Below, in pieces: positions 33,878 through 44,079 of a stretch of 64,000 nt of DNA. The stretch is from contig MU008169.1 in assembly GCA_010909165.1 (NCBI GenBank), forward strand, positions 372,001-436,000. Direction: 5' to 3'. Positions within the stretch are counted from its first letter, which is position 1; every line of letters begins with the position of its first letter. This stretch comes from Anthoceros angustus. Taxonomy: Eukaryota; Streptophyta; Anthocerotopsida; Anthocerotales; Anthocerotaceae. The notes under the pieces are model-generated. The model saw only the letters and a program-made list of their open reading frames with translations, made no database searches and was not told the DNA's origin. Made by a program: the position numbers and the translations under genes.

Positions 33878-35472
33878 ATGGAGGCAGGTGTTGGGTATGA
33901 GGAGGTTCCGGAGACCGAGATGGTTGCTGCAGACACGGATCCGCTTGTCAGACCAGAGAGGCATCGTCGGCACCAGTCAGTTTTCCCTGGAGCCGTGAAG
34001 ACTATGTCTTACAGATTTGATGGGCATGGGAAGTTCACCACGCTGGACTGGGATCTGAGTAGGGAATGGGAAGGGGATGATCTGGGGTTTAGCTGGTTCC
34101 ATGTGGAGTTGCCGAGGTCTATTAAGAAACCGGCCGTGGCGGCTCAGTATCTGATTGATGTGCTCTGTCCCCCGTTGAAGTTGCAGGACATTTTGGCCAT
34201 GGTGAGCACTGGGCCGTTCTGTGGGCCTGTGGATGGTGCCTTGATGTTTAGGGTGAACTCTGCTGGTCCGCCCAGTAGTAAGTTTACTCAGAAGATTGCT
34301 GCCCGTGTCACCAAGGATACTGTTATTACGGTGTCGTTAGGTAGGATTCCCAGACTGGAGTTCTTGAGTAACCCCACTCAGTCGCTGCTTACGGAGATTC
34401 CCAGTGTTGAGCCACCTTCTGGGCGGTCGGACAGGTACTTGGCTTCTCAGTCTTCGTTCCGAGGGAGGAACTTGAAGGATTATCCGGAGAGTATTGTGAT
34501 TCAGGAGCATGTGTTGGAGTTTTTGTTGACCATGAATCATCCCGATGATCTGGAAAATCAGGTTCCGACTGATGTGCCTAAGCTGCTCATCCATATTGTG
34601 GACACGCATATCGACCAGCTTCAGGATATAGTGATCAGATTGGAGACGGAACTGGATGTTGTTGAGAATGAGATGGACTCAAGTAAGCTGGGGTGGTTGT
34701 TTTGTGTGAGCACTGACCGACTGTTTTGTCGAACCTCAGAATGAGAAAGATAAGAGGCTGATGACTGACTCTGTACTGCCAGGTGGGTATGGAGTCAAGA
34801 AACAGATGCTTGATGAGAGGCGGTTCCCTCAAATGCATCTGGATTTGCAGCGGCTTCTTCAGGTGATTGCTCATGGGGAACAGGTTTTCCCACGAGTCAA
34901 AGACAAGTGGGGACGTTCAGAGAAGTGGACTGCGGTAGATGATATTGCTGCCCTCGAAGCACTCGTAGGGCGGCTGAGAAAGCTGAAAGAGAACGTTGGT
35001 TTCATAGCCAGTCGTGTTACCGCTATCCAAGCTGGGCTGACTTCGTGGCAGTCTGAGCAAATCAACCGCAAGCTCTACTACCTGTCATTCCTCTCCATGA
35101 TATTTCTGCCCCTGTCCATCGTTACTGGAGGTAGGTCATCAACTCAGGAACACGTTCTTGCTACAAGCCCAGGTTTTGGAAATCTACTAACTACGTCTGT
35201 GTTCAGCTTTTGGCATGAATGTGGGAGGGATTCCATGGACAGAGCAGAAGAACCCTGCCTTGAGAGACGGCTTTCTCAACGTCATCTTAATATGCTCAGC
35301 CATCTTGGGCCTGCTCCTCTTGTGCTTCTGTGCCGGCCCTGTTGTCTCCTTCCTTTCCACAGGGCGCAAGAAAGCCGCCGCCAGCAAGCTGTGGCAGAGT
35401 ACCAAGCGCACCATGTCCATCAGCAGGAGGAAGGGTGCCCCCTACCTCAACAGGATACACGACTCTCCCTAG
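33878..35472 (+). CDS. CorA-like divalent cation transporter (GMN motif)
   Basis: Three exons: 33878-34682, about 34750-35130 and 35207-35472; about 483 residues. Large soluble N-terminal domain, then KLYYLSFLSMIFLPLSIVTG (TM1) leading into FGMNVGGIPW, the invariant GMN pore signature of the CorA/Mrs2/ZntB superfamily, and a second membrane helix (FLNVILICSAILGLLLLCF). Proteins of this plant group are usually called CorA-like or ZntB-like magnesium/zinc transporters and differ from Mrs2/MGT. CorA channels are pentamers gated by cytosolic divalent ions. Both membrane helices and the basic tail after TM2 are present, so the protein is complete. For the first intron, the obvious CAG acceptor at 34739 gives a stop; an AAG acceptor at 34749 keeps the frame, so this junction is the least sure. 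Confidence 0.92.
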
Positions 35473-36123
35473 AGTGTGGTGGAGTCTTGAATGAACAGGG
35501 AGCGCTACAAAACCTAACACATCAACCTGTGCCCGACTTTTTCAGGGCTTCCTCCTCCAATCAATCTCCTGCAATTCTTCCTCCTCCAATCGACCGTTGG
35601 CCAGTAGGAAGCCTCACCTGATGTAACAGGCCCCTTGTAGAATTCCTTCTGGTCATGGTAATAATCCTTATTCTTGTGTAAGATGCATCCCCAACTGCTC
35701 CTTACCGAAATCTGATAGGCTCGTTTCATACACGCACACAGCTTGATGCTGCAGCAAGCTTCTCATCATCAAGTGGTCGGCTTCTCTGATAAGCATATGA
35801 TACGCTTGCTTATGAGACGATTTATTACCTGTAGATGAGTCGGGTCAGCTGTATGTATGGGGAGTCCCTTCCCCGGAAAAGGACTGGATCTGTACATATA
35901 TAATTTCGGGAGCGGGGCGGATAAGGGCCTGGCCAGCCTCACCCGAATGAAGATTCTTGGGAGGCTTCCGGCGGGTGTGGCGACAGCCCGATTGCCTTCC
36001 AGGCGGGATGGGCCGCGATGAAGCCGACGCGCTGGCGACAGTGCCAATTTGCTCTGCCTTGTCTTCTCAAGTTCAAATTTTGTGTCTCTCTCGCCTCCTT
36101 TGAAGGATTGGATTTTTGTAGTT
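35473..36123. promoter_or_regulatory. 3' flank of CorA-like gene and PHT2;1 promoter
   Basis: 650 bp holding the CorA-like 3' UTR (with a short direct repeat CTTCCTCCTCCAATC at about 35544 and 35579) and the upstream region of PHT2;1. A TATATAAT box-like string at about 35897 lies some 230 bp before the ATG and is a plausible TATA element. Confidence 0.4.
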
Positions 36124-38296
36124 ATGGTAATTCTCAAGGCTTGCTCTAGGATTGCTGCCGGCGTTGCAGATCGTGGGCTGGAGCAGAATCACATGGGCCT
36201 GGGCCTGGGCCTGCTGTCCACCTCTCCCCAGCTCGCGATAGCCCGCAGCCTGGTCCTCCAGAGGGGACATTATGGGGATGTGAGAAGGCTCAGCAGCAGC
36301 AGAAGCAGAGGCGGAATCAGCAGAAGCAGGCATGCAGTTGTGTGTGAATTGTGTGTTTTGCTGCCCAGACCCAGGAGAAGTTCCGTTCCAGCCCCCCAGT
36401 TTGTGGGTTGCGTGGGGAGGATCTCCAGGAGGAAGCATGGGCGTGGTGTGGTTTCCTGTGCTGCATTGTCATCGTTTGCAAGTGGAGAGGAGGGAGAGAC
36501 GGCGGGTCAGGGTTTAGAGGATGTGGTGGAGGATTTCGAGTCGATTTCCAGCGAGGATGCCCAAGTCTACATGCACAGTGGGAGCAGTAGCAGCAAGCTG
36601 GGAACTGCCAGCAATGGAGCCAGCAGTGCGCACAGGATGGTAGCAGGGGAGGCGGATGCCACTGGCGGGATGCAAGGGATGGCGGAAGCCTTCAACATTT
36701 CGTCACGGACGGCAGTGGGGGTCACAGGGAGCATAGCGGTGGCAGCGTTTGTGGTGCCCATTTTTCTGCAGTCGTCGGCTGCTGGGTTGGCGCTCAAGAC
36801 TCGGGTCTTGTCGTACGCCACGCTGCTGTTTGGGTTCTACATGGCTTGGAACATAGGAGCGAATGATGTGGCGAATGCCATGGGGACCTCGGTGGGTTCT
36901 GGTGCACTCACGCTCCGCCAGGCAGTGCTCACGGCTGCGGTGCTGGAGTTTTCTGGAGCCTTCCTGGTTGGATCGCATGTCAGTCATACAATGCAGAGTG
37001 GGATCTTGGTTGCTGATGTGTTTAAGGGACGAGATGCCATGCTGTTTTCAGGGATGCTGTCATCCCTAGCTGCTGCCGGGACGTGGCTGCAGGTATTTGC
37101 GTCTCTTGCTGCTTTTTCTGGGCTGCTTCCTGCGTCCAAACCTAGGGCTCTGACTCGTTCACTTTGTTGGGGTGGCAGGTTGCATCGTTTTACGGATGGC
37201 CTGTGTCAACAACCCACTGTATCATTGGTGCAATGGTGGGCTTTGGGATTGTGTATGGAGGACTTGGAGCTGTTTATTGGACGTCTCTAGCCCGTGTCGT
37301 TTCGTCATGGGTTGTGTCACCACTCATGGGCGCTGCAGTCTCCTTCGTCATGTACAAATGCATCCGTGTGGTAGGATTTTCATCTGTGAGCATATCAAAG
37401 GATTGGAAGCTGATGCAAGGTCAGTACTCTTGATGGGCTGACCGTTATTGTGTTTCTTTTATGATCAGTTTGTGTACAGGGCACCAAATCCAGGTCAGGC
37501 AGCAGCTAAAGCTGCTCCACTTGCCGTCTTTATTGGTATCACAGCTCTATCGTTCACAGCTCTACATGGGTCTGGAGACCCCCTGATTGCTGTGGCCAAA
37601 GCTTTGGGCTGTGGGTTATTGGGTGCAGCTGCTATCAGCACAGTCATTAACCAGCAAGTAGGTCAGCTTCTTGGGGACTATTGTGAACTTCCTTCTACGT
37701 CTGACGACCAGGAAAATAAAAAAATACGACCTTTGAGCTTAAACTTGCTAGCCAAGGTTGGAGGTCCGACTGGGACTCAGTTGAGGATTGTGTACAGTAT
37801 ATTCGGGTATTTGCAAGTTTTGTCTGCTTGCTTCATGTCATTTGCACATGGGGCAAATGATGTTGCCAACGCTATTGGGCCAATCTCAGCTGCTTTGGCC
37901 ATACTTCACGGTAGCAGTGGGCAGGTGGGCATGTCAACGGAAGTGTTGGCTTGGGGTGGATTCGGTATTGTGGCTGGCTTGTTAGTTTGGGGATATCGGG
38001 TGATTGCAACGATCGGGAACAAAATCACAGAATTGACTCCAACAAGGGGATTCGCTGCAGAGTTTGCAGCTGCCACTGTGGTGGTTGTTGCTTCAAGGCT
38101 GGGACTGCCCATTTCCGCTACACATACCTTAGTGGGCGCTGTCATGGGAGTGGGATTTGCCAGGGGCCTCAACAGTGTTCGAGGTGAAGTGGTCAGGGAG
38201 ATTGCGGCATCGTGGCTAGTCACAGTCCCAGTAGGAGCAATTCTTTCCGTGATCTATGCATCTGTTCTCGTCAGGTTGATCCCTTCCCTGGTATAG
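36124..38296 (+). CDS. PHT2;1: PHT2;1-type chloroplast phosphate transporter
   Basis: Inorganic phosphate transporter (PiT/PHO4 family) of the chloroplast inner envelope. Exons 36124-37092, 37179-37370 and 37469-38296, all phase 0, about 662 residues. The first 200 residues are basic and Ser-rich (transit peptide plus an acidic linker). The two PiT signature repeats are present: [20 protein letters not shown] (exon 1) and [19 protein letters not shown] (exon 3). Also seen are [17 protein letters not shown] and [16 protein letters not shown], the paired P-S-T/A-T-H motifs after each half. The junction to exon 3 gives [17 protein letters not shown], matching the plant family. The start at 36124 (MVILKACSR) is chosen over 36049 because a transit peptide normally starts near the Met; both are in frame. 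The protein is longer at the N-terminus than Arabidopsis PHT2;1 (about 590). Confidence 0.95.
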
Positions 38297-39050
38297 AAGG
38301 CCGTGTTCCCTTTCCCGTTTCCATGGCATGCAGAAGGCATGGTGGGGATTACCTTGTTCACGCCAGGAAATGAGGAAGATCATCCTCTTCCTGACATGCT
38401 TAAGGTACTCAGGGGCTGGGAAATCAAGAAGTCGTATCTTACAGGGCGTGCAGTTTGAGACTCGCAGCTGCTTGTTATAGCGGGACTCGTGATCAGAACG
38501 AATTCAGATTCTGGAGCAGGGCCTTTGCACGAATTAGTCGATTCTAACAAGCTTTCCTAACATTGTGTTCCCATGGAGGGACTGTCATAAGTGTAGCAGA
38601 CTTCTTTGTAGATAATTTGATTCTTTTTTATGTTTTAACTGATTCTCCAGGCCCCCCTAACCCCTTCCCTAATCCTTGGCACAAAGTGGAGCTCAAAGGT
38701 CAAGGCTGCTCTGATCCGCATGTTCATTTACTTTCTGGCCTTCTACAAGTTTGATAAAAAGCTCCAGTGTGTCGTAAGTCACTTGCGTGCAAAACGATTC
38801 ACAGCGGGATGCGCAGTGTGTTTTTATGGTGAAAGGATTACTGTGTCGTAAGTCTCTTGCGTAGAAGAAGAAGAAGAAGAATTTTATTTAAAACTCGGTT
38901 CACAACGGGATGCACATGGTGTGTTTATATGATAGAAGGGATTTCTGATTTTGTGAAGGTGTACAATCACGTTAGTGCTCTAGCTGAGATGCGCTAGGTA
39001 GGTACTCTGACCATATGAGCCATCATATAGCTGTTGTGTTTGAATTTTTC
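38297..39050. repeat. PHT2;1 3' flank and local repeats
   Basis: No gene. A block like CACAGCGGGATGCGCAGTGTG plus TTTTATGG recurs at about 38800, 38903 and, diverged, 39430. At 38865-38886 a GAAGAAGAAGAATTTTATTT string matches the tail of the 7.36-kb retroposon (minus orientation). Confidence 0.5.
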
Positions 39051-39305
39051 CATATTGGTATAATTTTAATATATTACACTTGCTTAAATTATTTTAGTCT
39101 AAATGTCGATAAAGATAATCTCATCGGATGCACTCTCCACGAGGATCTACATAAGCTGCCTTGCCCTGGTATTGTAGTCTTGTGGTGATTGAGGACTTCC
39201 TACCTTATGGTGACCGAAGAATGGCTCCTCAGCATGAGACCAAACTCGAACTTAGCCTAGTCTACTAAACAGCTCGAGAGCTATACAAACTTGTGGCCCT
39301 CTAGT
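39051..39305. repeat. Dispersed direct repeat, copy A
   Basis: About 250 bp that match 42070-42360 at roughly 70-75% by eye, in the same orientation. Shared blocks are TGTCGATAAAGATAATCTCAT / TGTCGATAAAGAGAATCTCA, TTGTGGTGATTGAG, CAACATCA/CAGCATGA, and TCTACTAAACA followed by CGAGAG. The two copies flank the LINE-like and TIR elements between 39.5 and 41.9 kb. Confidence 0.65.
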
Positions 39306-39559
39306 TCCCAGGCTAACCCTGTCCCTAGTTCTTGGCACGAATTGGAGTCGTCTACAAGTTTGTTGTGTGCATGTGCCTATGGGCCATAGTTTGATCCCAA
39401 TGTAGAAGAGAAACAATATCATGTATGTATGATGCTCAGTATGTTTTTATGGTAAATGGATTTCTGATTGTGTAAAAGGTGTGATTAGAAGGCGAAGGAA
39501 TGCTCTAGCTGAGATTCAAACCCAAGACATTCCACATGCTGGGCAGGTATTTTGACAAC

Positions 39560-40122
39560 TAATATAATATTTATGCCCACTAAGGGTGGAAGGACCACCA
39601 TGGGATAGAAGAAGTACAACTGAAAATTGGTAACATATATACATTTAAACTAGAGAGACAAAAACAATGAAAGGAAGTAAAGCAAAAAAATGTGCAAACG
39701 AATCAATCAATCAATCAACAGTATCAGAAACAAATTTGGGGACAAGGATTAAAAATAACTAATTGATCTCCACAGAACGGAAAAAAGGCCACTTGACCCG
39801 TAACACAAGGAACCTTAAAAGCAAGTAATTTCTCCTTCTTATGTTGCCATTGCAAGGCCGTAAGATGCTCGTTAACGTACAAACTTGTTTCCCGCAAAGT
39901 AGTCCTTGCCTTCAAGACCATAAGCCAATCATCCAAGGAATGGAAAGTCATGATCAAAGTGCAACGATCCCGGCTAAGATCTTTCTCAAGCCAAAACGTA
40001 TGCGGAATTGCCACATCCACATGCAACCGATTGAAAAACTCCATTGCAGCAACAAGCATATCATCAATACTGGAGCCAAGACCAAAACTTCGTAAGTTCA
40101 AAGCACAACGGGCTCGGTCCAA
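39560..40122 (-). mobile_element. LINE-like retroposon fragment with open frame
   Basis: A 132-codon open frame (40122-39724, minus), starting MDRARCALNLRSFGLGSS and ending after GQVAFFPFCGDQLVIF, is followed by an AT-rich trailer and a CCCTTAGTGGGC-like block near 39585. The frame's end and trailer match 7.36-7.69 kb. I recognise no reverse transcriptase or gag motif, so the protein is of unknown function. It is repeated and retroposon-associated. Confidence 0.45.
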
Positions 40123-40487
40123 AGTTTCAGACTAAACTTCTTTCCTCGTATTTGTGACCCATGAGTTTGTCCATGTAGGTAGGTAAAGCCTATTCCATAT
40201 ACATTACCTTTTTCTCAACTTTCTAAAAGAAAGCATCATTCTTCAGTCCCTGCTCTTGCAACTTTACAACGAGTTTTTCGACCTAATTAGCAAAATCCAG
40301 CAATTTATCATTTACATATCTACACGATTTCTAATGCCCTAATTGATCATTCATAAGCCTATGTAGCCTATGCTGTTTACAGTTAATAAGTTTGCAAAAA
40401 ACCTTTGCAAATCGCCGTAGCTTGATCTCCATCTCTGATTGAACAAAATATGTGATTTGTGTAGAAGAAGGTAGGTCAAAGACCATA
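40123..40487. other. AT-rich spacer
   Basis: No gene or motif supported; left flank of the TIR element. Confidence 0.4.
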
Positions 40488-41886
40488 ATTAACAGCGTCT
40501 GTGTAGAAAGAGGTTTCTCCTGAAACCTCTTTTTGCACACGGACATGGCCAGACCCCCCTTTTTGCACTTGAAAAAATCCGCATTATAATCAACCTTTTT
40601 GGTATTTCTCTGCAGACATGTCACCCGCAAGCTTTTGAATAATTTTTTTGATACACATTATTTGAGATTGTAGATTGCAAGTACGTGGCAAAAACGTAAA
40701 GTCTCATTCTCTTTCGGCTTTTTCTTTCAAACTGGACACAGAATTCGTGCGCAAACTTATGCGCGCACTTACATCTAAACAGTCTCCAACACCTGGCAAT
40801 CATTGTCAGGTGTTGGACGTATACAAACGTTTAGAGTTTTTAGGGCTTGCTGTAATTCTAATTGTAATCAAAGTTTGCGCATCAACCTTTCATTCATACC
40901 AGTCAATCCAAAGACTATACTCTCGCTCTGGGAATTTTACAGGACTTTGTTTCTTAGACATTGAGACAATAATATTTTCATTGACTTGATGCTCTTGATC
41001 CGCGTGTAGTGCAAGAATGAGAGTGGTATGGTCTGCACCTGGAGCTGGGCCCACGCCAAACGTCTCAAGATTCAAAAGATGCAAAAGGTTCTCACTACTA
41101 ATTCAAAGTCCTCTTGCCCTCGATGCACGTGACTTGTTCACCCACCGGGCCATCTTGCCTCAGTGCGCACAAGTGCGCACCTGCCCACAGTGCGCACATA
41201 AATGCGCGTACCTAGGCCCCTTTGCCCCCTGATGCACGCACTTGTTCACCCAGCTGGGCCCCCCTGGCATGTTTGATGATAACCGGGTACTAGGTCACTG
41301 TCGAAAGAGACGGAAACACCATAAAGGATAAAAAGGGGATAGGGTGTTCTTCGTCGCATTAGGTCATAGGATAGATATATGAGAGCGGTCTATATGAACC
41401 TCCGCCGATGTTTGCTACTTGTTATTTTGTCGGGAGTTCCGGCACATCCTCAGACCTCCAAAAGGACATGTTTCCCCATTAGAAGATCATTTTTTGCGTT
41501 TTGTTTGCACAGTGCGTGCACAAGTTTGCACATAGCGTTTATTAGGTGCGCACTTATGTGCGCCTTGGCCCCCTTGGTATACAAAAACATACAAAACCAC
41601 ACAAAATGCAGAAACTACGGACATGACGAAATTATGGAACAATGAGGTCACTGGCCCTTCATCACCCCGACTAAACCGTCATGAACCTGACTACAAGGCG
41701 CCAACGCGGTATAAATGACTCGACAGGAAGTGGTGCCGGAGCCGAGAATGCCCGAAACCGATGGATGAACACCTACAAAAACCAACAAAAACCAAACCAA
41801 CTTCAGTTTCCGGTAAAGAAAGGTTGGGATTTTTTCCAAACCCCCTTTTGACAGGAGAAACCTCTTTCTACATAGACGCTGTTAAT
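40488..41886. mobile_element. Non-autonomous TIR DNA element, 1.4 kb
   Basis: Ends are 35-bp terminal inverted repeats, 40488-40522 (starts ATTAACAGCGTCTG) and 41852-41886 (ends CAGACGCTGTTAAT-like), identical at 34 of 35 positions. The interior has no transposase-like frame; the largest frames are about 60-105 codons with no domain. It is studded with TGCGCAC-type motifs (about 40747, 40759, 41163, 41173, 41190, 41546, 41558), like subterminal transposase-binding repeats. A 9-bp hairpin pair (CAACACCTG / CAGGTGTTG) lies at 40788-40817. No clear target-site duplication was found beside the TIRs, so the superfamily is open. A weak extra inverted match (AGGTCAA) lies just outside both ends. Confidence 0.75.
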
Positions 41887-42069
41887 TTCTAAAAGCATTG
41901 ACCTGCGAGCATAGAAGAATAAGTGAAACCTTGAAGGACAGCTCCAAACCCTAGGATTTTTGTTCGAGAGCGAACTGATCCTATTAGGAGATGAAGCGTC
42001 AAGGTACTATATGAGCTATCAGAATTAAGCAACCATCTGGTTATTGGGTCCACATAAATTATTATCTAA

Positions 42070-42360
42070 ACAATGTATGAATATAATATTTCTATATTCC
42101 ACTTGTTTAAATTACTATGGTCTGATTGTCGATAAAGAGAATCTCATGGGGTGCAATTACAACAAGGATATAGACAAGCTACCTTGCTCTAATATAGCAG
42201 TAATGTGGTGACTAAGGAATGATGCTGTGCTTTGGTCTTCCTATCTTGTGGTGATTGAGAATGATTCTTCAACATCAAACTAGACTTGAACTTATTAGTA
42301 GAAGACAACCCAATCTACTAAACAACGCGAGAGATATATGAACTTGCGGTCATCTCTAAG
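42070..42360. repeat. Dispersed direct repeat, copy B
   Basis: Partner of 39051-39305, slightly longer through small insertions. No coding potential recognised. Confidence 0.65.
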
Positions 42361-42647
42361 CTTGCAAAGTGAGCTGCCCCCACGCTTGTCCTAAACAAAA
42401 TTGAAGGCCAAAATCTTAGAAAGTGAAGAAGATACATCCTATACACGACATGCTTGTGTCTAAGAGCTTCATCAATTTACATGGGAAGTCGACATTGGTC
42501 GGACATTCTTCTCGGGCATGCATGTTTAAGGCGGACATAAGAAGCCACTATGCTCATCTAGTTGAGGGACCTGCGTGCTGCATAGCTTCCACCGGAAACC
42601 TAGACTTGGTAGAAAGATTCAAAGATGTCAGTGTAAGAGTCTGAGCA

Positions 42648-42715
42648 CACAAATTCATCAAATACCAGGTGCAACCAGACAAATTCGTCAAATACCAGGT
42701 GCAACCAGACGAATG
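42648..42715. repeat. Short tandem duplication (about 31 bp)
   Basis: AAATTCATCAAATACCAGGT then GCAACCAGACAAATTCGTCA: the unit AAATTC(A/G)TCAAATACCAGGTGCAACCAGAC is present twice with one difference. Confidence 0.85.
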
Positions 42716-42794
42716 GGTATGTTCGATGTATTATGATGTGTGGGCAGAGGAGAATCAACAAGACTGCACTTCCGGGGAGCATGATAAATTATTG

Positions 42795-43285
42795 GTAGAT
42801 ATCCATGTACATGACGACAACAAATTTCAAGCCTTATCACAACTTGAAAAGTAGAATGGGTTATGGAAAATATCAAAGTTTGCTTCAATCTTTGCCCAAG
42901 GTTCTGCAATGGTTTGCATATATGACTCATTAAGATATCAGTTAGAAATAGACTTGGATGTGAATCATTAACATGGATTCGGATGTATGAAGTGTAATCC
43001 ATAGACAAATGCAAAATGTAGAGTATTTAACAAATACTCTTCTCATTCCACTCATCAATAGTTCACACTATACTTGTCAATAGTTCATATCCAAATCGAT
43101 GTCAATAGCTCACATCCAAATTTATTTCTAACTAATATCTTAACGAATAGCATATGCAAACCATTACCGAACCTTAGACAAAGGTTGAAGGAAACGTCAA
43201 TGTTTTCCATGATCCATTCTACTAAGGCTCAAAATTTATCATTGTCTTGTATGCAGACAAAGAATATCCTGGATATCTCCACCAT
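42795..43285. repeat. Large inverted repeat (foldback), arms about 130-190 bp
   Basis: The left arm (about 42795-42980) and right arm (about 43080-43285) are reverse complements at roughly 75-80% by eye. Examples are GTAGAATGGGTTATGGAAAA against the complement of 43200-43225, and GGTTTGCATAT plus GTTAGAAATA blocks. A spacer of about 100 bp lies between. A transcript through it would form a long hairpin. No gene in either arm was recognised. Confidence 0.7.
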
Positions 43286-43514
43286 ACCTCTAACCTGGTC
43301 ATCAATAGATTGCCAAACCATTAAGATCTTCACACATTCAACCAACTTAGCGTTAGTGTTTAAAAAATATCTTCAATCATCAAGTCTACCTTTGGCTTTT
43401 GTTCTGGGAGTTATAAAACTTCATGTAATTTGCACTTCTTGTTGTAGCTCTTCAAAAATTGAAATCCCAAATTTTCATTATAATACCATATAACCTGCTG
43501 TTTTGACCTCACTT

Positions 43515-43960
43515 CTTCAACCCATTCCACTTTGCTCGCACCCATTCCACTTTCTTCGAAGCTTCTTCATATTTGGCCCATTCCACTTTCCTCAAAGCTT
43601 TTTCATTCTTGGCTCATTCCGCTTTCCTCGAAGCTTCTTCATCCTTGGCTCATTCCGCTTTCCTCCAAGCTTCTTCATCCTTGGCCCATTCCACTTTCCC
43701 CGAAGCTTCCTAAAAGGTTCCTCATTCTTGGCCCATTCCACTTTCCTCGCAGCTTCTTCATTATCGGCCCATTCCGCTTTCCTTTAAGCTTTCTATCATT
43801 CTTTAGCCCATTCCGCTTTCCTCGAGGTTTCTTCATTCTTGACCCATTCCGCTTTCCTCGAGGTTTCTTCATTCTTGACCCATTCCGCTTTCCTCGAGGT
43901 TTCTTCATTCTTGACCCATTCCGCTTTCCTCGAAGCTTCTTCATTCTTGGCCTCCTAAGA
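43515..43960. repeat. 36-bp minisatellite, about 12 copies
   Basis: Unit CATTCCGCTTTCCTCGAGGT followed by TTCTTCATTCTTGACC; the last three or four copies are almost identical and earlier ones diverge. The length is a multiple of three. Minus-strand translation is a basic dodecapeptide array (MKKPRGKRNGSR), plus-strand translation a Phe/Pro-rich one. The minus frame opens about 50 bp beyond the stop of the CRM gene and runs the same way, so it may be its 3' UTR. Confidence 0.88.
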
Positions 43961-44079
43961 AAATAAGACTTCTTCAAGCTGCTCCTTGCCCTGTATGGCT
44001 CGCTCCTTGGATCATAAGACTTCTTCATGCCGAGAATACCCTATTGTCTTCTCGGTGTTCTCCTCTACAAACGCTCAAC

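Noticed and set aside
43503-43966. Plus-strand Phe/Pro-rich open frames (94 and 144 codons)
   Set aside because: Generated by the 36-bp minisatellite; no start or signal evidence for a protein.
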